A stretch of DNA of 64,000 nucleotides from Fimousia sp045616445 (GCA_045616445.1 JAZLGR010000003.1:62001-126000); one strand, 5' to 3'. Positions 16,326 to 25,164 are shown, numbered from the stretch's first letter. The notes: generated from the sequence alone by a model not told the origin. Translations and numbers: made by a program.

Positions 16326-16571
16326 ATGAGCATTTTTAAAATCTCTCTCCATGATTTTAAAAGCATCGAAAGTTTTACGGATCTGGTATCCGAATTTGAT
16401 TTTAATATTTATTTGAAACCGGCAGGAGATACCTATGGAACAAAGATCAATGCCAAGTCCATCTTAGGAGTAATCAGCCTTCTCCATTTTATGACATTGG
16501 AGATGATGGCAGAGACAGACCAGCCGGAAGAATTACAGAAAAAACTCCAACCATTTATTGCACAAGCCTAA
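16326..16571 (+). CDS. HPr-like protein without the PTS histidine
   Basis: An 81-residue protein with the HPr fold. The segment NAKSILGVISL (residues 42-52) matches the HPr regulatory-serine site, with Ser45 in place of Ser46. The N-terminal GxHARPA loop that carries the phosphorylated His15 is replaced by LHDFKSIESF, so phosphotransfer from enzyme I is unlikely. This resembles the Bacillus regulator Crh, which also lost the histidine and acts with CcpA. AGAAGGAG precedes ATG 16326. It is monocistronic under a strong palindromic operator, so it is probably regulatory; that role is inferred. Confidence 0.75.
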   Translation: MSIFKISLHDFKSIESFTDLVSEFDFNIYLKPAGDTYGTKINAKSILGVISLLHFMTLEMMAETDQPEELQKKLQPFIAQA

Positions 16572-16627
16572 GGGGCCAGGCGACGCAATAAACTTCGGGA
16601 ATTATGTGGTTTTATATATCAGGGAAA

Positions 16628-16670
16628 AGAGTGGTACAAAACAGCGCCAAGGTTTTGTACTGCTCTTTTT
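16628..16670 (+). terminator. Intrinsic terminator after the HPr-like gene
   Basis: A 15-bp stem AGAGTGGTACAAAAC/GTTTTGTACTGCTCT, then a T-run. Confidence 0.9.
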
Positions 16671-16757
16671 CCGTTGTGAGAAAAGTTTTATTAGAATTGA
16701 TATAAACTGTTGCATTCTACTTATGAAAAAAAACTATGGAATTTAAAAAATTAGTAG

Positions 16758-16786
16758 TTAACAAATAGAAGAAGTTGTGCTAAAAT
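16758..16786 (+). promoter_or_regulatory. SigA-type promoter of ppdK
   Basis: TTAACA (16758-16763), 17 bases, TAAAAT (16781-16786). AGGAGGAG precedes the start codon. Confidence 0.8.
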
Positions 16787-16837
16787 ACAATGGTTAGAAT
16801 TGTAGATTAAAATTTTGTGTCAGGAGGAGAATGAACC

Positions 16838-19465
16838 ATGACAAAAAAATGGGTATACTTATTTAGCGAAGGTAACGCTAACATGCGTGAACTCTTAGGT
16901 GGTAAGGGTGCTAACCTCGCAGAAATGACAAATCTTGGTCTTCCAGTACCACAGGGCTTCACAATCACAACAGAAGCTTGTACACAGTACTACGAAGATG
17001 GAAGACAGATCAATAACATTATTCAGGGACAGATCAACGAATACATTGAAAAGATGGAATTCATCACAGGTAAAAAGTTTGGTGATTTAGAAAATCCATT
17101 ATTAGTATCCGTTCGTTCCGGTGCTAGAGCTTCCATGCCAGGTATGATGGATACAATCCTTAACCTTGGTTTAAATGAAGAAGTAGTTAACGTAGTAGCA
17201 AACAAAACAGGCAATGAAAGATGGGCTTGGGACTGCTACAGAAGATTTATCCAGATGTACTCCGACGTAGTAATGGAAGTTGGTAAAAAGTATTTTGAAG
17301 AATTAATCGACGAAATGAAAGAAGCTAGAGGCGTTACACAGGACGTAGACCTTACAGCTGCTGACTTAAAAGAATTAGCAAATCAGTTCAAAGCTGAATA
17401 CAAAGCTAAAATCGGCGCAGACTTCCCAGATGATCCAAAGGAACAGTTAATGGGCGCTGTTAAAGCTGTATTCCGTTCTTGGGACAACCCACTTGCTATC
17501 GTTTACGGTCGTGACAACGATATCCCTTATTCGTGGGGTACAGCTGTTAACGTACAGGAAATGGCATTCGGTAGCTGGTCTGATGAATCCGGTACTGGTG
17601 TAGCATTCACACGTGACCCTGCTACAGGCGAAAAGAAATTAATGGGTGAATTCTTAATGAACGCTCAGGGTGAAGACGTAGTAGCTGGTGTTCGTACACC
17701 ACAGCCAATCGCTTCCTTAAAAGGTGTAATGCCAGAAGTATATGATCAGTTCATCGAAGTATGTTCTATTCTTGAAAACCACTACCGCGATATGCAGGAT
17801 ATGGAATTCACAATTCAGGATAGAAAATTATTCATGTTACAGACACGTAATGGTAAGAGAACAGCTCAGGCTGCTTTAAAGATCGCTTGTGACTTAGTAG
17901 ATGAAGGCATGAGAACAGAAGAAGAAGCTGTAGCTATGATCGATCCTCGTAACTTAGATACATTATTACATCCACAGTTTGATGCTGCTGCATTAAAAGC
18001 TGCAACACCAATCGGTAAAGGTCTTGGAGCTTCTCCAGGAGCTGCTTGTGGTAAAGTAGTATTTACAGCTGAAGATGCTGTAATGTGGGCTGCTAAAGGC
18101 GAAAAAGTTATCTTAGTTCGTCTTGAAACATCTCCAGAAGATATCACTGGTATGAAATCTGCACAGGGTATCTTAACAGTTCGTGGTGGTATGACATCTC
18201 ACGCTGCTGTAGTAGCACGTGGTATGGGTACATGTTGTGTATCCGGTTGTGGCGACATCAACATGGACGAAGCTAACAAGAGATTCGCTTTAGGCGGAAG
18301 AATCTACAACGAAGGTGACTTCATCTCCATCGATGGTTCTACAGGTAACATCTATGATGGCATTATCATGACAGTAGATGCTAAGATCGCTGGTGAATTC
18401 GGACGTATCATGGGATGGGCTGACAAGTTCCGTACAATGAAAGTTCGTACAAACGCTGATACACCTGCAGATGCTAAGAAAGCTCGTGAATTAGGTGCTG
18501 AAGGTATCGGTCTTTGCCGTACAGAGCATATGTTCTTCGAAGAAGACAGAATCGCTGCTTTCCGTGAAATGATCTGTGCTGATACAAAAGCAGGTAGAGA
18601 AGAAGCTCTTGAAAAGATCCTTCCATACCAGCAGGGAGACTTTGAAGAATTATACGAAGCATTAGAAGGATGCCCAGTAACAATTCGTTTCTTAGATCCA
18701 CCTTTACATGAATTCGTTCCTACAGAAGAAGCTGACATCGCTAAATTAGCTGAAGCTCAGGGTAAAACTGTTGAAGAAATCAAAGCAATCATCGAAAGCT
18801 TACACGAATTCAACCCAATGATGGGTCATCGTGGATGCCGTCTTGCAGTAACATATCCAGAAATCGCTGTTATGCAGACAAAAGCAGTTATCCGCGCTGC
18901 ATTAAATACAAAGAAAAAACACCCAGACTGGGATATCAAACCTGAAATCATGATCCCATTAGTAGGTGATGTAAAAGAATTAAAAGTTGTTAAGAAATAC
19001 GTAGTAGACGCAGCTGACGCTGAAATCAAAGCACTTGGTGCAGCTCTTGATTACGAAGTTGGTACAATGATCGAAATCCCAAGAGCAGCTCTTACAGCTG
19101 ACGAAATCGCTGCAGAAGCTGACTTCTTCTGCTTCGGTACAAACGACTTAACACAGATGGCATTTGGTTTCTCCCGTGACGATGCTGGTAAGTTCTTAAA
19201 TGCTTACTACGACAGCAAGATCTACGAAAACGATCCATTTGCTAAATTAGACCAGAACGGTGTTGGTAAGTTAATGGAAATGGCTATCAAACTTGGTAAG
19301 CCAGTGAACAAAGCACTTCACATCGGTATCTGTGGTGAACATGGTGGAGACCCATCTTCTGTAGAATTCTGCAATAAGATTGGTTTAGACTATGTATCCT
19401 GTTCTCCATTCCGTGTACCAATTGCTCGTTTAGCAGCAGCTCAGGCAGCAATCGCACAGAAATAA
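16838..19465 (+). CDS. ppdK: Pyruvate, phosphate dikinase
   Basis: It interconverts PEP, AMP and PPi with pyruvate, ATP and Pi, replacing or complementing pyruvate kinase in anaerobic glycolysis. At 875 residues it has the same layout as Clostridium symbiosum PPDK: an N-terminal ATP-grasp part (SVRSGARASMPGMMDT), His455 in GGMTSHAAVV that carries the phosphoryl group, and a C-terminal PEP-binding barrel with GTNDLTQMAFGFSRDD and Cys832 in GICGEHGGDP. Codons are strongly biased to GGT, GCT, AAA and GAA, the pattern of a highly expressed gene. It stands alone with its own promoter and terminator. Confidence 0.97.
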   Translation: MTKKWVYLFSEGNANMRELLGGKGANLAEMTNLGLPVPQGFTITTEACTQYYEDGRQINNIIQGQINEYIEKMEFITGKKFGDLENPLLVSVRSGARASMPGMMDTILNLGLNEEVVNVVANKTGNERWAWDCYRRFIQMYSDVVMEVGKKYFEELIDEMKEARGVTQDVDLTAADLKELANQFKAEYKAKIGADFPDDPKEQLMGAVKAVFRSWDNPLAIVYGRDNDIPYSWGTAVNVQEMAFGSWSDESGTGVAFTRDPATGEKKLMGEFLMNAQGEDVVAGVRTPQPIASLKGVMPEVYDQFIEVCSILENHYRDMQDMEFTIQDRKLFMLQTRNGKRTAQAALKIACDLVDEGMRTEEEAVAMIDPRNLDTLLHPQFDAAALKAATPIGKGLGASPGAACGKVVFTAEDAVMWAAKGEKVILVRLETSPEDITGMKSAQGILTVRGGMTSHAAVVARGMGTCCVSGCGDINMDEANKRFALGGRIYNEGDFISIDGSTGNIYDGIIMTVDAKIAGEFGRIMGWADKFRTMKVRTNADTPADAKKARELGAEGIGLCRTEHMFFEEDRIAAFREMICADTKAGREEALEKILPYQQGDFEELYEALEGCPVTIRFLDPPLHEFVPTEEADIAKLAEAQGKTVEEIKAIIESLHEFNPMMGHRGCRLAVTYPEIAVMQTKAVIRAALNTKKKHPDWDIKPEIMIPLVGDVKELKVVKKYVVDAADAEIKALGAALDYEVGTMIEIPRAALTADEIAAEADFFCFGTNDLTQMAFGFSRDDAGKFLNAYYDSKIYENDPFAKLDQNGVGKLMEMAIKLGKPVNKALHIGICGEHGGDPSSVEFCNKIGLDYVSCSPFRVPIARLAAAQAAIAQK

Positions 19466-19505
19466 GAACCACCATACAGGTCGAAAAATTAATATATGAT
19501 TTTTA

Positions 19506-19538
19506 TCCCTCAGGAAGCAATTCCTGGGGGATTTTTTT
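19506..19538 (+). terminator. Intrinsic terminator after ppdK
   Basis: TCCCTCAGGAA pairs with TTCCTGGGGGA around GCAA, then seven T. The T-run overlaps the next promoter's -35 element. Confidence 0.92.
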
Positions 19539-19565
19539 GACAAATTTTCTGTTGTTGGGTATAAT
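19537..19565 (+). promoter_or_regulatory. Perfect consensus SigA promoter of the sugar transferase gene
   Basis: TTGACA (19537-19542), 17 bases, TATAAT (19560-19565). Confidence 0.9.
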
Positions 19566-19625
19566 TACACTTAACTATAGTCTGTTTTTGACAGGCAAAT
19601 CTTTATGTGAATACGGCGGTGTATT

Positions 19626-21050
19626 ATGCAGGAATTTATGAAAAAAGAACGAAGATGGGACTCTCCTATTTGGATATTGATGAGAATACTTCTCTATTTG
19701 GGATTGCTCGGAACCTTCCTGGTGGGTCTCGGTAAGGAAAACCACGCACTGACAACACTTTCCAGAACACTTGGTATCTGTTCTGTAACATTTATCATTT
19801 GCGTGTTTTTATTTGTTTCTATTTATGGCGGATATGATATCGGACGTAAGAAGTCGAAACCGATCATCACATCCCTTGCACTGGCAACCTTCTTTACAGA
19901 TGCCATTACTTATATGGAACTGATGATCATGAGAACCAACGCACCAAGTGTTTATGCGTTCAGACTTCGAAGCATCAGCTGGCTTCTTGTTGTATTTGTG
20001 ATGCAGGTTTTAATGGTTGCAATCTTCACCTATGGTGGCAACGAACTCTTCTTTGCAATCAATAAACCGGAAAAGAGCTGTATCGTAACTTCCAGCCAGA
20101 AAAAGCTGAATATGATCATGCGTGTTATTTCCAAATATAAGAAGCAGTACAAGGTGGAAGCGGTTTTTGACTACCATGAACCGGACATTTGCCACCTGAT
20201 TCATGATTTTGATACAGTATTTCTCTATGATGTTCCAATCCAGAGAAGAACAGAGATTGTTCGCTACTGTTACAAGGAGAATATCAACATTTATTACAAT
20301 CCGGAACTTCATGATATCATCGAAGTGAACTCCGAATATTACATGCTCGACGATGCATCCTTCTTGAATTACAAGGCAGACGGACTCCGCATCGAACAGC
20401 GCTTTATGAAACGATGTTTAGACCTTACGCTGGTATTGATCGGTGGTGTGGTTGCCCTCCCAGTGGGACTGATTGCAGCGGCAGCAATCAAGCGATATGA
20501 TGGCGGCCCGGTATTCTTCAAGCAGAAACGTGCCACATTAAACGGCCGAATCTTTGAAGTATACAAGTTCCGTACCATGAAGGTCAATGCAGGGAACAAA
20601 TCTGCAACAAAGGACGATGACCGAATCACAAAACCGGGACATTTCCTTCGTAAGACAAGAATCGATGAGATTCCACAGTTAATCAATATCTTAAAGGGCG
20701 ATATGTCCTTTGTTGGTCCAAGACCAGAGATGATCGAGAACGTGAATGCATACGAAGCGCAGCTTCCGGAATTCCGTTACCGTCTCCGTGTGAAGGGTGG
20801 ACTGACCGGCTATGCCCAGATTGCAGGTAAGTATAATACCACTCCAAAGGATAAGCTGGTTATGGATATTATGTATATTGAAAATTATAGTATTCTCAAG
20901 GATATCCAGCTGATCTTCCAGACAGTGGGTGTTGTATTAAAGCCGGACAGCACAGAAGCATTTGGCGCTGGGGCAGATGGCGAACAGTTGAAGTTTGTGC
21001 CTGCACAGGCATTCGCACAGGCGCACACACATAATAAATCAAGCAAATAG
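19626..21050 (+). CDS. Polyprenyl sugar-phosphate transferase (bacterial sugar transferase family)
   Basis: It is predicted to move a sugar-1-phosphate from a nucleotide sugar to undecaprenyl phosphate, the first step of a cell-surface glycan. It has 474 residues. The N-terminal half has four hydrophobic segments (about residues 20-135) and a CoA-binding-like middle domain. The catalytic domain starts near residue 260 with a membrane re-entrant helix and contains PVFFKQKRA, YKFRTMK, IDEIPQLINILKGDMSFVGPRPE and GLTGYAQIAGK, all family signatures. No glycosyltransferase, flippase or polymerase gene lies beside it, so the glycan locus must be elsewhere. Start ATG 19626 has only a weak upstream ribosome binding site. 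Confidence 0.9.
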   Translation: MQEFMKKERRWDSPIWILMRILLYLGLLGTFLVGLGKENHALTTLSRTLGICSVTFIICVFLFVSIYGGYDIGRKKSKPIITSLALATFFTDAITYMELMIMRTNAPSVYAFRLRSISWLLVVFVMQVLMVAIFTYGGNELFFAINKPEKSCIVTSSQKKLNMIMRVISKYKKQYKVEAVFDYHEPDICHLIHDFDTVFLYDVPIQRRTEIVRYCYKENINIYYNPELHDIIEVNSEYYMLDDASFLNYKADGLRIEQRFMKRCLDLTLVLIGGVVALPVGLIAAAAIKRYDGGPVFFKQKRATLNGRIFEVYKFRTMKVNAGNKSATKDDDRITKPGHFLRKTRIDEIPQLINILKGDMSFVGPRPEMIENVNAYEAQLPEFRYRLRVKGGLTGYAQIAGKYNTTPKDKLVMDIMYIENYSILKDIQLIFQTVGVVLKPDSTEAFGAGADGEQLKFVPAQAFAQAHTHNKSSK

Positions 21051-21052
21051 AC

Positions 21053-21081
21053 TTTACAAATAACGATTAATAAAGTATTAT
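21053..21081 (+). promoter_or_regulatory. Probable promoter of the FMN riboswitch transcript
   Basis: TTTACA (21053-21058), 17 bases, TATTAT (21076-21081). It begins directly after the sugar transferase stop. Confidence 0.7.
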
Positions 21082-21103
21082 AATAAAAGGATAATAATTA
21101 TAT

Positions 21104-21240
21104 ATTTCTTCAGGGCAGGGTGTGATTCCCGACCGGCGGTATGCATAGGATACGAAGATGAGTTCCATGTGAGTCCGCGAGCCGAAAGGCATGATCCGGT
21201 GTGATTCCGGGACCGACAGTATAGTCTGGATGAGAGAAGA
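21104..21240 (+). promoter_or_regulatory. FMN riboswitch (RFN element)
   Basis: The conserved blocks appear in order: GGGCAGGGTGTGATTCCCGA, CCGGCGGT, AGTCCGCGAGC, GATCCGGTGTGATTCCGGGA, CCGACAGTATAGTCTGGATG and the closing GAGAGAAGA. TCTTC at the 5' edge pairs with GAAGA at the 3' edge to close P1. FMN binding should favour the downstream terminator. No riboflavin synthesis or transport gene follows; the next gene is an FGGY kinase. Confidence 0.95.
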
Positions 21241-21276
21241 GAGTAATCATGTTAGGATTATGTTATGATATTTTAG

Positions 21277-21311
21277 GAAGCTCTGAATGTATCGTTCAGG
21301 GCTTCTTTTTT
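21277..21311 (+). terminator. Terminator of the FMN riboswitch expression platform
   Basis: GAAGCTCTGAA pairs with TTCAGGGCTTC around a 7-base loop, then six T. Confidence 0.88.
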
Positions 21312-21391
21312 GATTTAGGAAACTTTATTTTAATATTTGCTCTCAGGAAAATATGTCATGGAAGATAGGAAGAAAAGGAGCAGAGACAGTT

Positions 21392-22930
21392 ATGAGTCAG
21401 TATTATATTGGATTTGACGCAGGAACACAGAGTGTCAAAGTCGTTATTTGTGATGAGAATATGAACCAGGTGGCAGCAAAAAGTATGCCAACCACGTTAC
21501 ATTACCCAAATCCGGGATGGGTAGAGATGGATGTGGATGAATATCTTGCCCTCACCATCAAGTGTATGAAGAGCTGTACCGATCAGATGAAGGAGAAGGG
21601 GCTTGATACCACAAAGATCCGTTCCATTATGGGGGATGGCATTATCTGCGGGATTGCAGGCGTTGATGAGGATGGCAATGCCATCACACCTTACATCAAC
21701 TATTTAGATTCCCGAACAGAGGAGGATGTGCAGTATATCAACAGCATGAATCTTGACATCTGGGGCGAGAATACCGGTAATGCAGATGCCAGCTGCATGT
21801 TCCCGGCCATGTTTGCCAGATGGTTTATGAAGAACAGCGAAGCCTTCCAGGAAAAGGGTGCCAAATTCATCCATAACGCGCCATATGTACTGGCCCACCT
21901 TGCAGGTCTCTCTGCGAAAGATATGTTTGTGGACTGGGGTGCTATGTCCGGATGGGGGCTTGGATTTAATGTATATGACAAAGAATGGTCCGACGAACAG
22001 CTTGCCATTCTTGGAATTGATAAAAAATATATGCCAAAGATCGTAAAACCATGGGATATCGTGGGTGGCCTTACCAAAGAAATGGCCGAACTGACCGGCG
22101 TTCCTGAAGGGACACCAGTCTGCGGCGGTGCTGGGGATACCATGCAGTCCATGATCGGAAGCGGCATCTTAGAAGCAGGCCATGCCGTTGACGTTGCCGG
22201 AACCTGTGCCATGTTCTGCGTATCCACCAAGGGCATTATTCCGGAGTTATCCAGACATGGATCTGGGCTGATCTTCAACAGTGGAACACTGCCTGATACC
22301 TATTTTTACTGGGGCTATATCCGTACAGGCGGCCTTGCCCTTCGCTGGTTTAAGGATTCTGTATGCAAGCAGCCGGATGGCTCCTACTATGACGTGATGA
22401 CAGAGGGAGCAGCGAAGATTCCTGTTGGGTCAAATGGTACCATCTTCCTTCCATATCTCACAGGTGGTATGGGTGAGCAGGCCAATGCTTGCGGATGCTT
22501 TTTGAATATGACCCTTGATACAGATCAGTACACCATGTGGCGTGCCGTATTAGAAGCAATTGGATATGATTATATGGAAATTACAGATTTATATAGAAGC
22601 GCAGGTGTGGATTTAAGCCGAATTGCCATCACGGAGGGCGGAAGTGCCAACAAACTCTGGAATCAGATGAAGGCAGATATGCTCGACAGCCGTGTCATCA
22701 CCATGAAGGAAGCGGGCGGCGCGGTAAATATGAACTGTTTATTCGGGGCATATGCAAGTGGCGATGTGGATGATATTAAGAAGAAATTAGAAGATTATCT
22801 GGAAATCTCCTGCGAATATGAACCTGATGCAGACAATACAAAGAAATACAGAGAGCTTTATGGTATCAACAAACAGATCGTAAAGATGGATATGACAGGT
22901 GTATTCGCCAGATTAAAAGAACTAAATTAG
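21392..22930 (+). CDS. FGGY-family carbohydrate kinase (xylulokinase-like)
   Basis: It is predicted to phosphorylate a sugar or polyol with ATP. It has 512 residues. GFDAGTQSVKVVICDE at the N-terminus is the phosphate-1 loop, and YLDSRTEED near residue 110 is part of the sugar site. GGAGDTMQSMIGSG near 250 holds the catalytic Asp, and ITEGGSANKLWNQMKADML is the C-terminal FGGY signature. Xylulokinase is the closest type, but erythrulose-, ribulose- or other ketose kinases share these motifs. ATG 21392 has AAGGAG 11 bases upstream. It lies behind the FMN riboswitch and its terminator and converges with the LysR gene. Confidence 0.85.
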   Translation: MSQYYIGFDAGTQSVKVVICDENMNQVAAKSMPTTLHYPNPGWVEMDVDEYLALTIKCMKSCTDQMKEKGLDTTKIRSIMGDGIICGIAGVDEDGNAITPYINYLDSRTEEDVQYINSMNLDIWGENTGNADASCMFPAMFARWFMKNSEAFQEKGAKFIHNAPYVLAHLAGLSAKDMFVDWGAMSGWGLGFNVYDKEWSDEQLAILGIDKKYMPKIVKPWDIVGGLTKEMAELTGVPEGTPVCGGAGDTMQSMIGSGILEAGHAVDVAGTCAMFCVSTKGIIPELSRHGSGLIFNSGTLPDTYFYWGYIRTGGLALRWFKDSVCKQPDGSYYDVMTEGAAKIPVGSNGTIFLPYLTGGMGEQANACGCFLNMTLDTDQYTMWRAVLEAIGYDYMEITDLYRSAGVDLSRIAITEGGSANKLWNQMKADMLDSRVITMKEAGGAVNMNCLFGAYASGDVDDIKKKLEDYLEISCEYEPDADNTKKYRELYGINKQIVKMDMTGVFARLKELN

Positions 22931-22954
22931 GATAAGATAGAGACAGGATAATAG

Positions 22955-22988
22955 AAAAGTGCATGCCAATTGTGGCATGCACTTTTTT
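22955..22988 (+). terminator. Intrinsic terminator between the converging FGGY and LysR genes
   Basis: AAAAGTGCATGCCA pairs with TGGCATGCACTTTT around ATTG. T-runs or A-runs on both sides make it likely bidirectional. Confidence 0.9.
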
Positions 22989-23027
22989 GATGATATATTG
23001 ATTATTAATTGACAATATCTATAGATG

Positions 23028-23912
23028 TTACTCTAACATACTATGCTCAATGACATAATTCTTGAATGTCTGAGCAGCAGGTGAGATATACTTGTCTTTT
23101 AAGAATGCAAGATAGAAGATTCGCTGCCAGTTTGGGCTGACGATATCTAATTTCTTGATGTTCATCGTATTTAAAATAGGCATATCCGGAACGACTGCGA
23201 TACCAAATCCATTGGCAACGAAGCCTGCGATTACCTGGTCTTCCTTGATCTCATAAACGATCTGTGGATATTCGCCGATGGCATCGAAAAGTTCATCGAT
23301 GACTGGGCGGAGACCGCTTCGCTTAGAGAAGATAATCTGTGGATATGGGATGGTTTCGGATAAGGTGATGCTGTTGCGGGACGCAAGTGGGTGATCCGTA
23401 GGAACAACAACAACTAACTTCTGCTGAGCCACTGGAATGAATTCCACAGATGGCTGTTTTGGAAGCTTGGAGCAGATAACCATGTCATACTTTTTGGACT
23501 TCAGACCTTCTAGTAAATCCTCTGTAACCCCTGTATTTAAGCGGAAATCTACGTTACGGTCTGGGTATTCTGCTTTGTATCCGCTGATCATCTCAGGAAT
23601 GAGATCGGTACCTAAAGTTCTTAAGAAACCGAGATCAATGATGCCCTCGCCGGAGCCGACTGCCTTGACCTGACGGATACTGGAATCCAAAATGTCCATG
23701 GATTTTTCGACGTCATTTAAAAACATGCGTCCATACTTGGTTAGTACGATATTACGACCTTCTTTTTCGAACAGGTTCACGCCTAATTCCTGCTCCAAAG
23801 AAGAAATGGCATGGCTTAGAGATGGCTGTGTGATGGACAGTTCAGCAGCAGCTCTTGTGTAATGCTCTAATCTTGCCAGAACGATAAAATATCGAAGATG
23901 ATAAAGATTCAT
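23028..23912 (-). CDS. LysR-family transcriptional regulator
   Basis: A 294-residue DNA-binding regulator. The winged helix-turn-helix is at about residues 18-40 (YTRAAAELSITQPSLSHAISSLEQELG), followed by the linker helix and a periplasmic-binding-like effector domain, with LPKQPSVEFIPVAQQKLVVVV as a typical strand set. The start is set at the ATG complementary to 23910-23912, with AGGAGG just before it. It is divergent from the TIM-barrel gene, so by the usual LysR pattern it should activate 24136-29854 and repress itself. The inducer is unknown; a cyclic acid handled by the cluster is the natural candidate. Confidence 0.9.
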   Translation of the reverse strand: MNLYHLRYFIVLARLEHYTRAAAELSITQPSLSHAISSLEQELGVNLFEKEGRNIVLTKYGRMFLNDVEKSMDILDSSIRQVKAVGSGEGIIDLGFLRTLGTDLIPEMISGYKAEYPDRNVDFRLNTGVTEDLLEGLKSKKYDMVICSKLPKQPSVEFIPVAQQKLVVVVPTDHPLASRNSITLSETIPYPQIIFSKRSGLRPVIDELFDAIGEYPQIVYEIKEDQVIAGFVANGFGIAVVPDMPILNTMNIKKLDIVSPNWQRIFYLAFLKDKYISPAAQTFKNYVIEHSMLE

Positions 23913-23968
23913 AATTCCTCCTGGTAAATAATCCCCATTATATGGTTTTGTTGTGTGAATAGTGCAAA

Positions 23969-24062
23969 ATACACTGATTGTAGTATAGCACAAATTATTA
24001 ACAAAATCTATGGATTTTCTAATAAATATTGATTGGTCATTGTGAAAAAAATATCGTATAAT
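23969..24062. promoter_or_regulatory. Divergent control region between the LysR and TIM-barrel genes
   Basis: TATAAT at 24057-24062 is the -10 box for the TIM-barrel gene; its -35 region is poor (TTGGTC with an 18-base gap), as expected for an activated promoter. ATAC-N10-GTAT at 23969-23986 is a candidate LysR binding dyad. Both assignments are from pattern only. Confidence 0.45.
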
Positions 24063-24135
24063 AGACTATGTAAAAAGTGAGAAGCCTAAAAAGTAGAGAG
24101 AGCTTTTCAAGGCAAAGACGAAAGGAGTTTTTATT

Positions 24136-24996
24136 ATGTCAAAAAAAATGCCAATTACAGTTAGTTCCTGGACACTCGGAGATCAGTGTACATTTGAAGA
24201 ACGTGTGAAAGCAGCAGCAGAAGCTGGTTACGATGGAATCGGTTTACGTGCTGAAACATACGTTGACGCTTTGCAGGAAGGTTTAACAGATCAGGATATC
24301 TTAGATATGTTAGACAAATACGGAATCAGATGTACAGAAGTTGAATACATCGTACAGTGGTGTGAAGAAAAACGTTCTTACGAACAGAAATACAAAGAAC
24401 AGATGTGCTTCCACATGTGTGAATTATTCGGCGTAGAACAGATCAACTGTGGTCTTATGGAAAATTATTCCGTTGAATACACAGCTCAGAAATTAAAAGA
24501 ATTATGTCAGAGAGCTGGCAAGTACATCATCGGTGTAGAACCAATGCCATATTCCGGTATTCCTGATATCAAAAAAGGTTGGGATGTTGTAAGAGAATCC
24601 GGTTGTGACAACGCTATGTTACATATCGATACATGGCACTGGGTAAAATGGGGCACACCTATCGATGTAAAAGAATTAGAAGGTATCCCAGCAGACAAAT
24701 TCTGTTCTATCCAGATCAACGACGTTTGGGAAAGATCCTATGCTCCAACAGTATTACGTGATGAATCCATGCATGATCGTCTTGCTCCATCTGCAGGCAA
24801 AGGTCCTGGTATCGGATGTACAGCTGACTGGTTAAAGATGGTTAAAGCTCATGGTATCGTTCCAAAACAGATCGGTGTTGAAGTTATCTCCGACGTTATC
24901 TTAGCTAAAGGTGTTGCTGAAGCTGCTAAGATCACATTTGACGGTGCTAAAGAAGCATTAGAAGCTGCTGGTTGGACAGAAGCATTAGAAGACTAA
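24136..24996 (+). CDS. TIM-barrel sugar phosphate isomerase/epimerase family protein (possible dehydroshikimate dehydratase)
   Basis: A 286-residue protein of the AP-endonuclease-2/xylose-isomerase-like superfamily. The metal-site pattern is visible as Glu in GVEPMPYSGIPD, Asp and His in LHIDTWHW, residues in CSIQINDVWE, and Glu in GVEVISD near residue 252. The superfamily includes IolE, hydroxypyruvate isomerase and 3-dehydroshikimate dehydratase (QuiC/AsbF). The YdiB-like dehydrogenase nearby favours the last, but this is inference from context. Codon use is that of a highly expressed gene. AAAGGAG precedes the start, and it is the first gene of the LysR-linked set. Confidence 0.75.
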   Translation: MSKKMPITVSSWTLGDQCTFEERVKAAAEAGYDGIGLRAETYVDALQEGLTDQDILDMLDKYGIRCTEVEYIVQWCEEKRSYEQKYKEQMCFHMCELFGVEQINCGLMENYSVEYTAQKLKELCQRAGKYIIGVEPMPYSGIPDIKKGWDVVRESGCDNAMLHIDTWHWVKWGTPIDVKELEGIPADKFCSIQINDVWERSYAPTVLRDESMHDRLAPSAGKGPGIGCTADWLKMVKAHGIVPKQIGVEVISDVILAKGVAEAAKITFDGAKEALEAAGWTEALED

Positions 24997-25040
24997 TTGT
25001 CATTCATTTTTTAAAACATTTAACGTTCGAACATCTATAC

Positions 25041-25074
25041 AGCCTTCCTGAATCTCTTGGATGGATAGAAGGCT
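25041..25074 (+). other. Weak hairpin between the TIM-barrel and reductase genes
   Basis: AGCCTTC (25041-25047) pairs with GAAGGCT (25068-25074). There is no T-run, so it is more likely a message-processing or stability element than a terminator. The rest of 24997-25164 is AT-rich with nothing recognised. Confidence 0.35.
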
Positions 25075-25164
25075 ATGCAGACATGATATAAAACACGAAA
25101 AAACATAAGAAAAAAACGTACAATACCCTAATAAGCCCAATTTTAAGAAAAGGAAGTGTATCTA

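Noticed and set aside
16558..16746. Short + strand frame after the HPr-like gene
   Set aside because: It overlaps the HPr-like stop and runs through a strong terminator; the product resembles no protein.
21250..21360. Possible leader peptide starting at ATG 21250 after the FMN riboswitch
   Set aside because: It runs through the terminator stem and T-run and has no good ribosome binding site; it is most likely chance.
21700..22278. Minus-strand frame of 192 codons opposite the FGGY kinase
   Set aside because: The FGGY motifs are on the + strand; the antisense frame has no start signals or family match.
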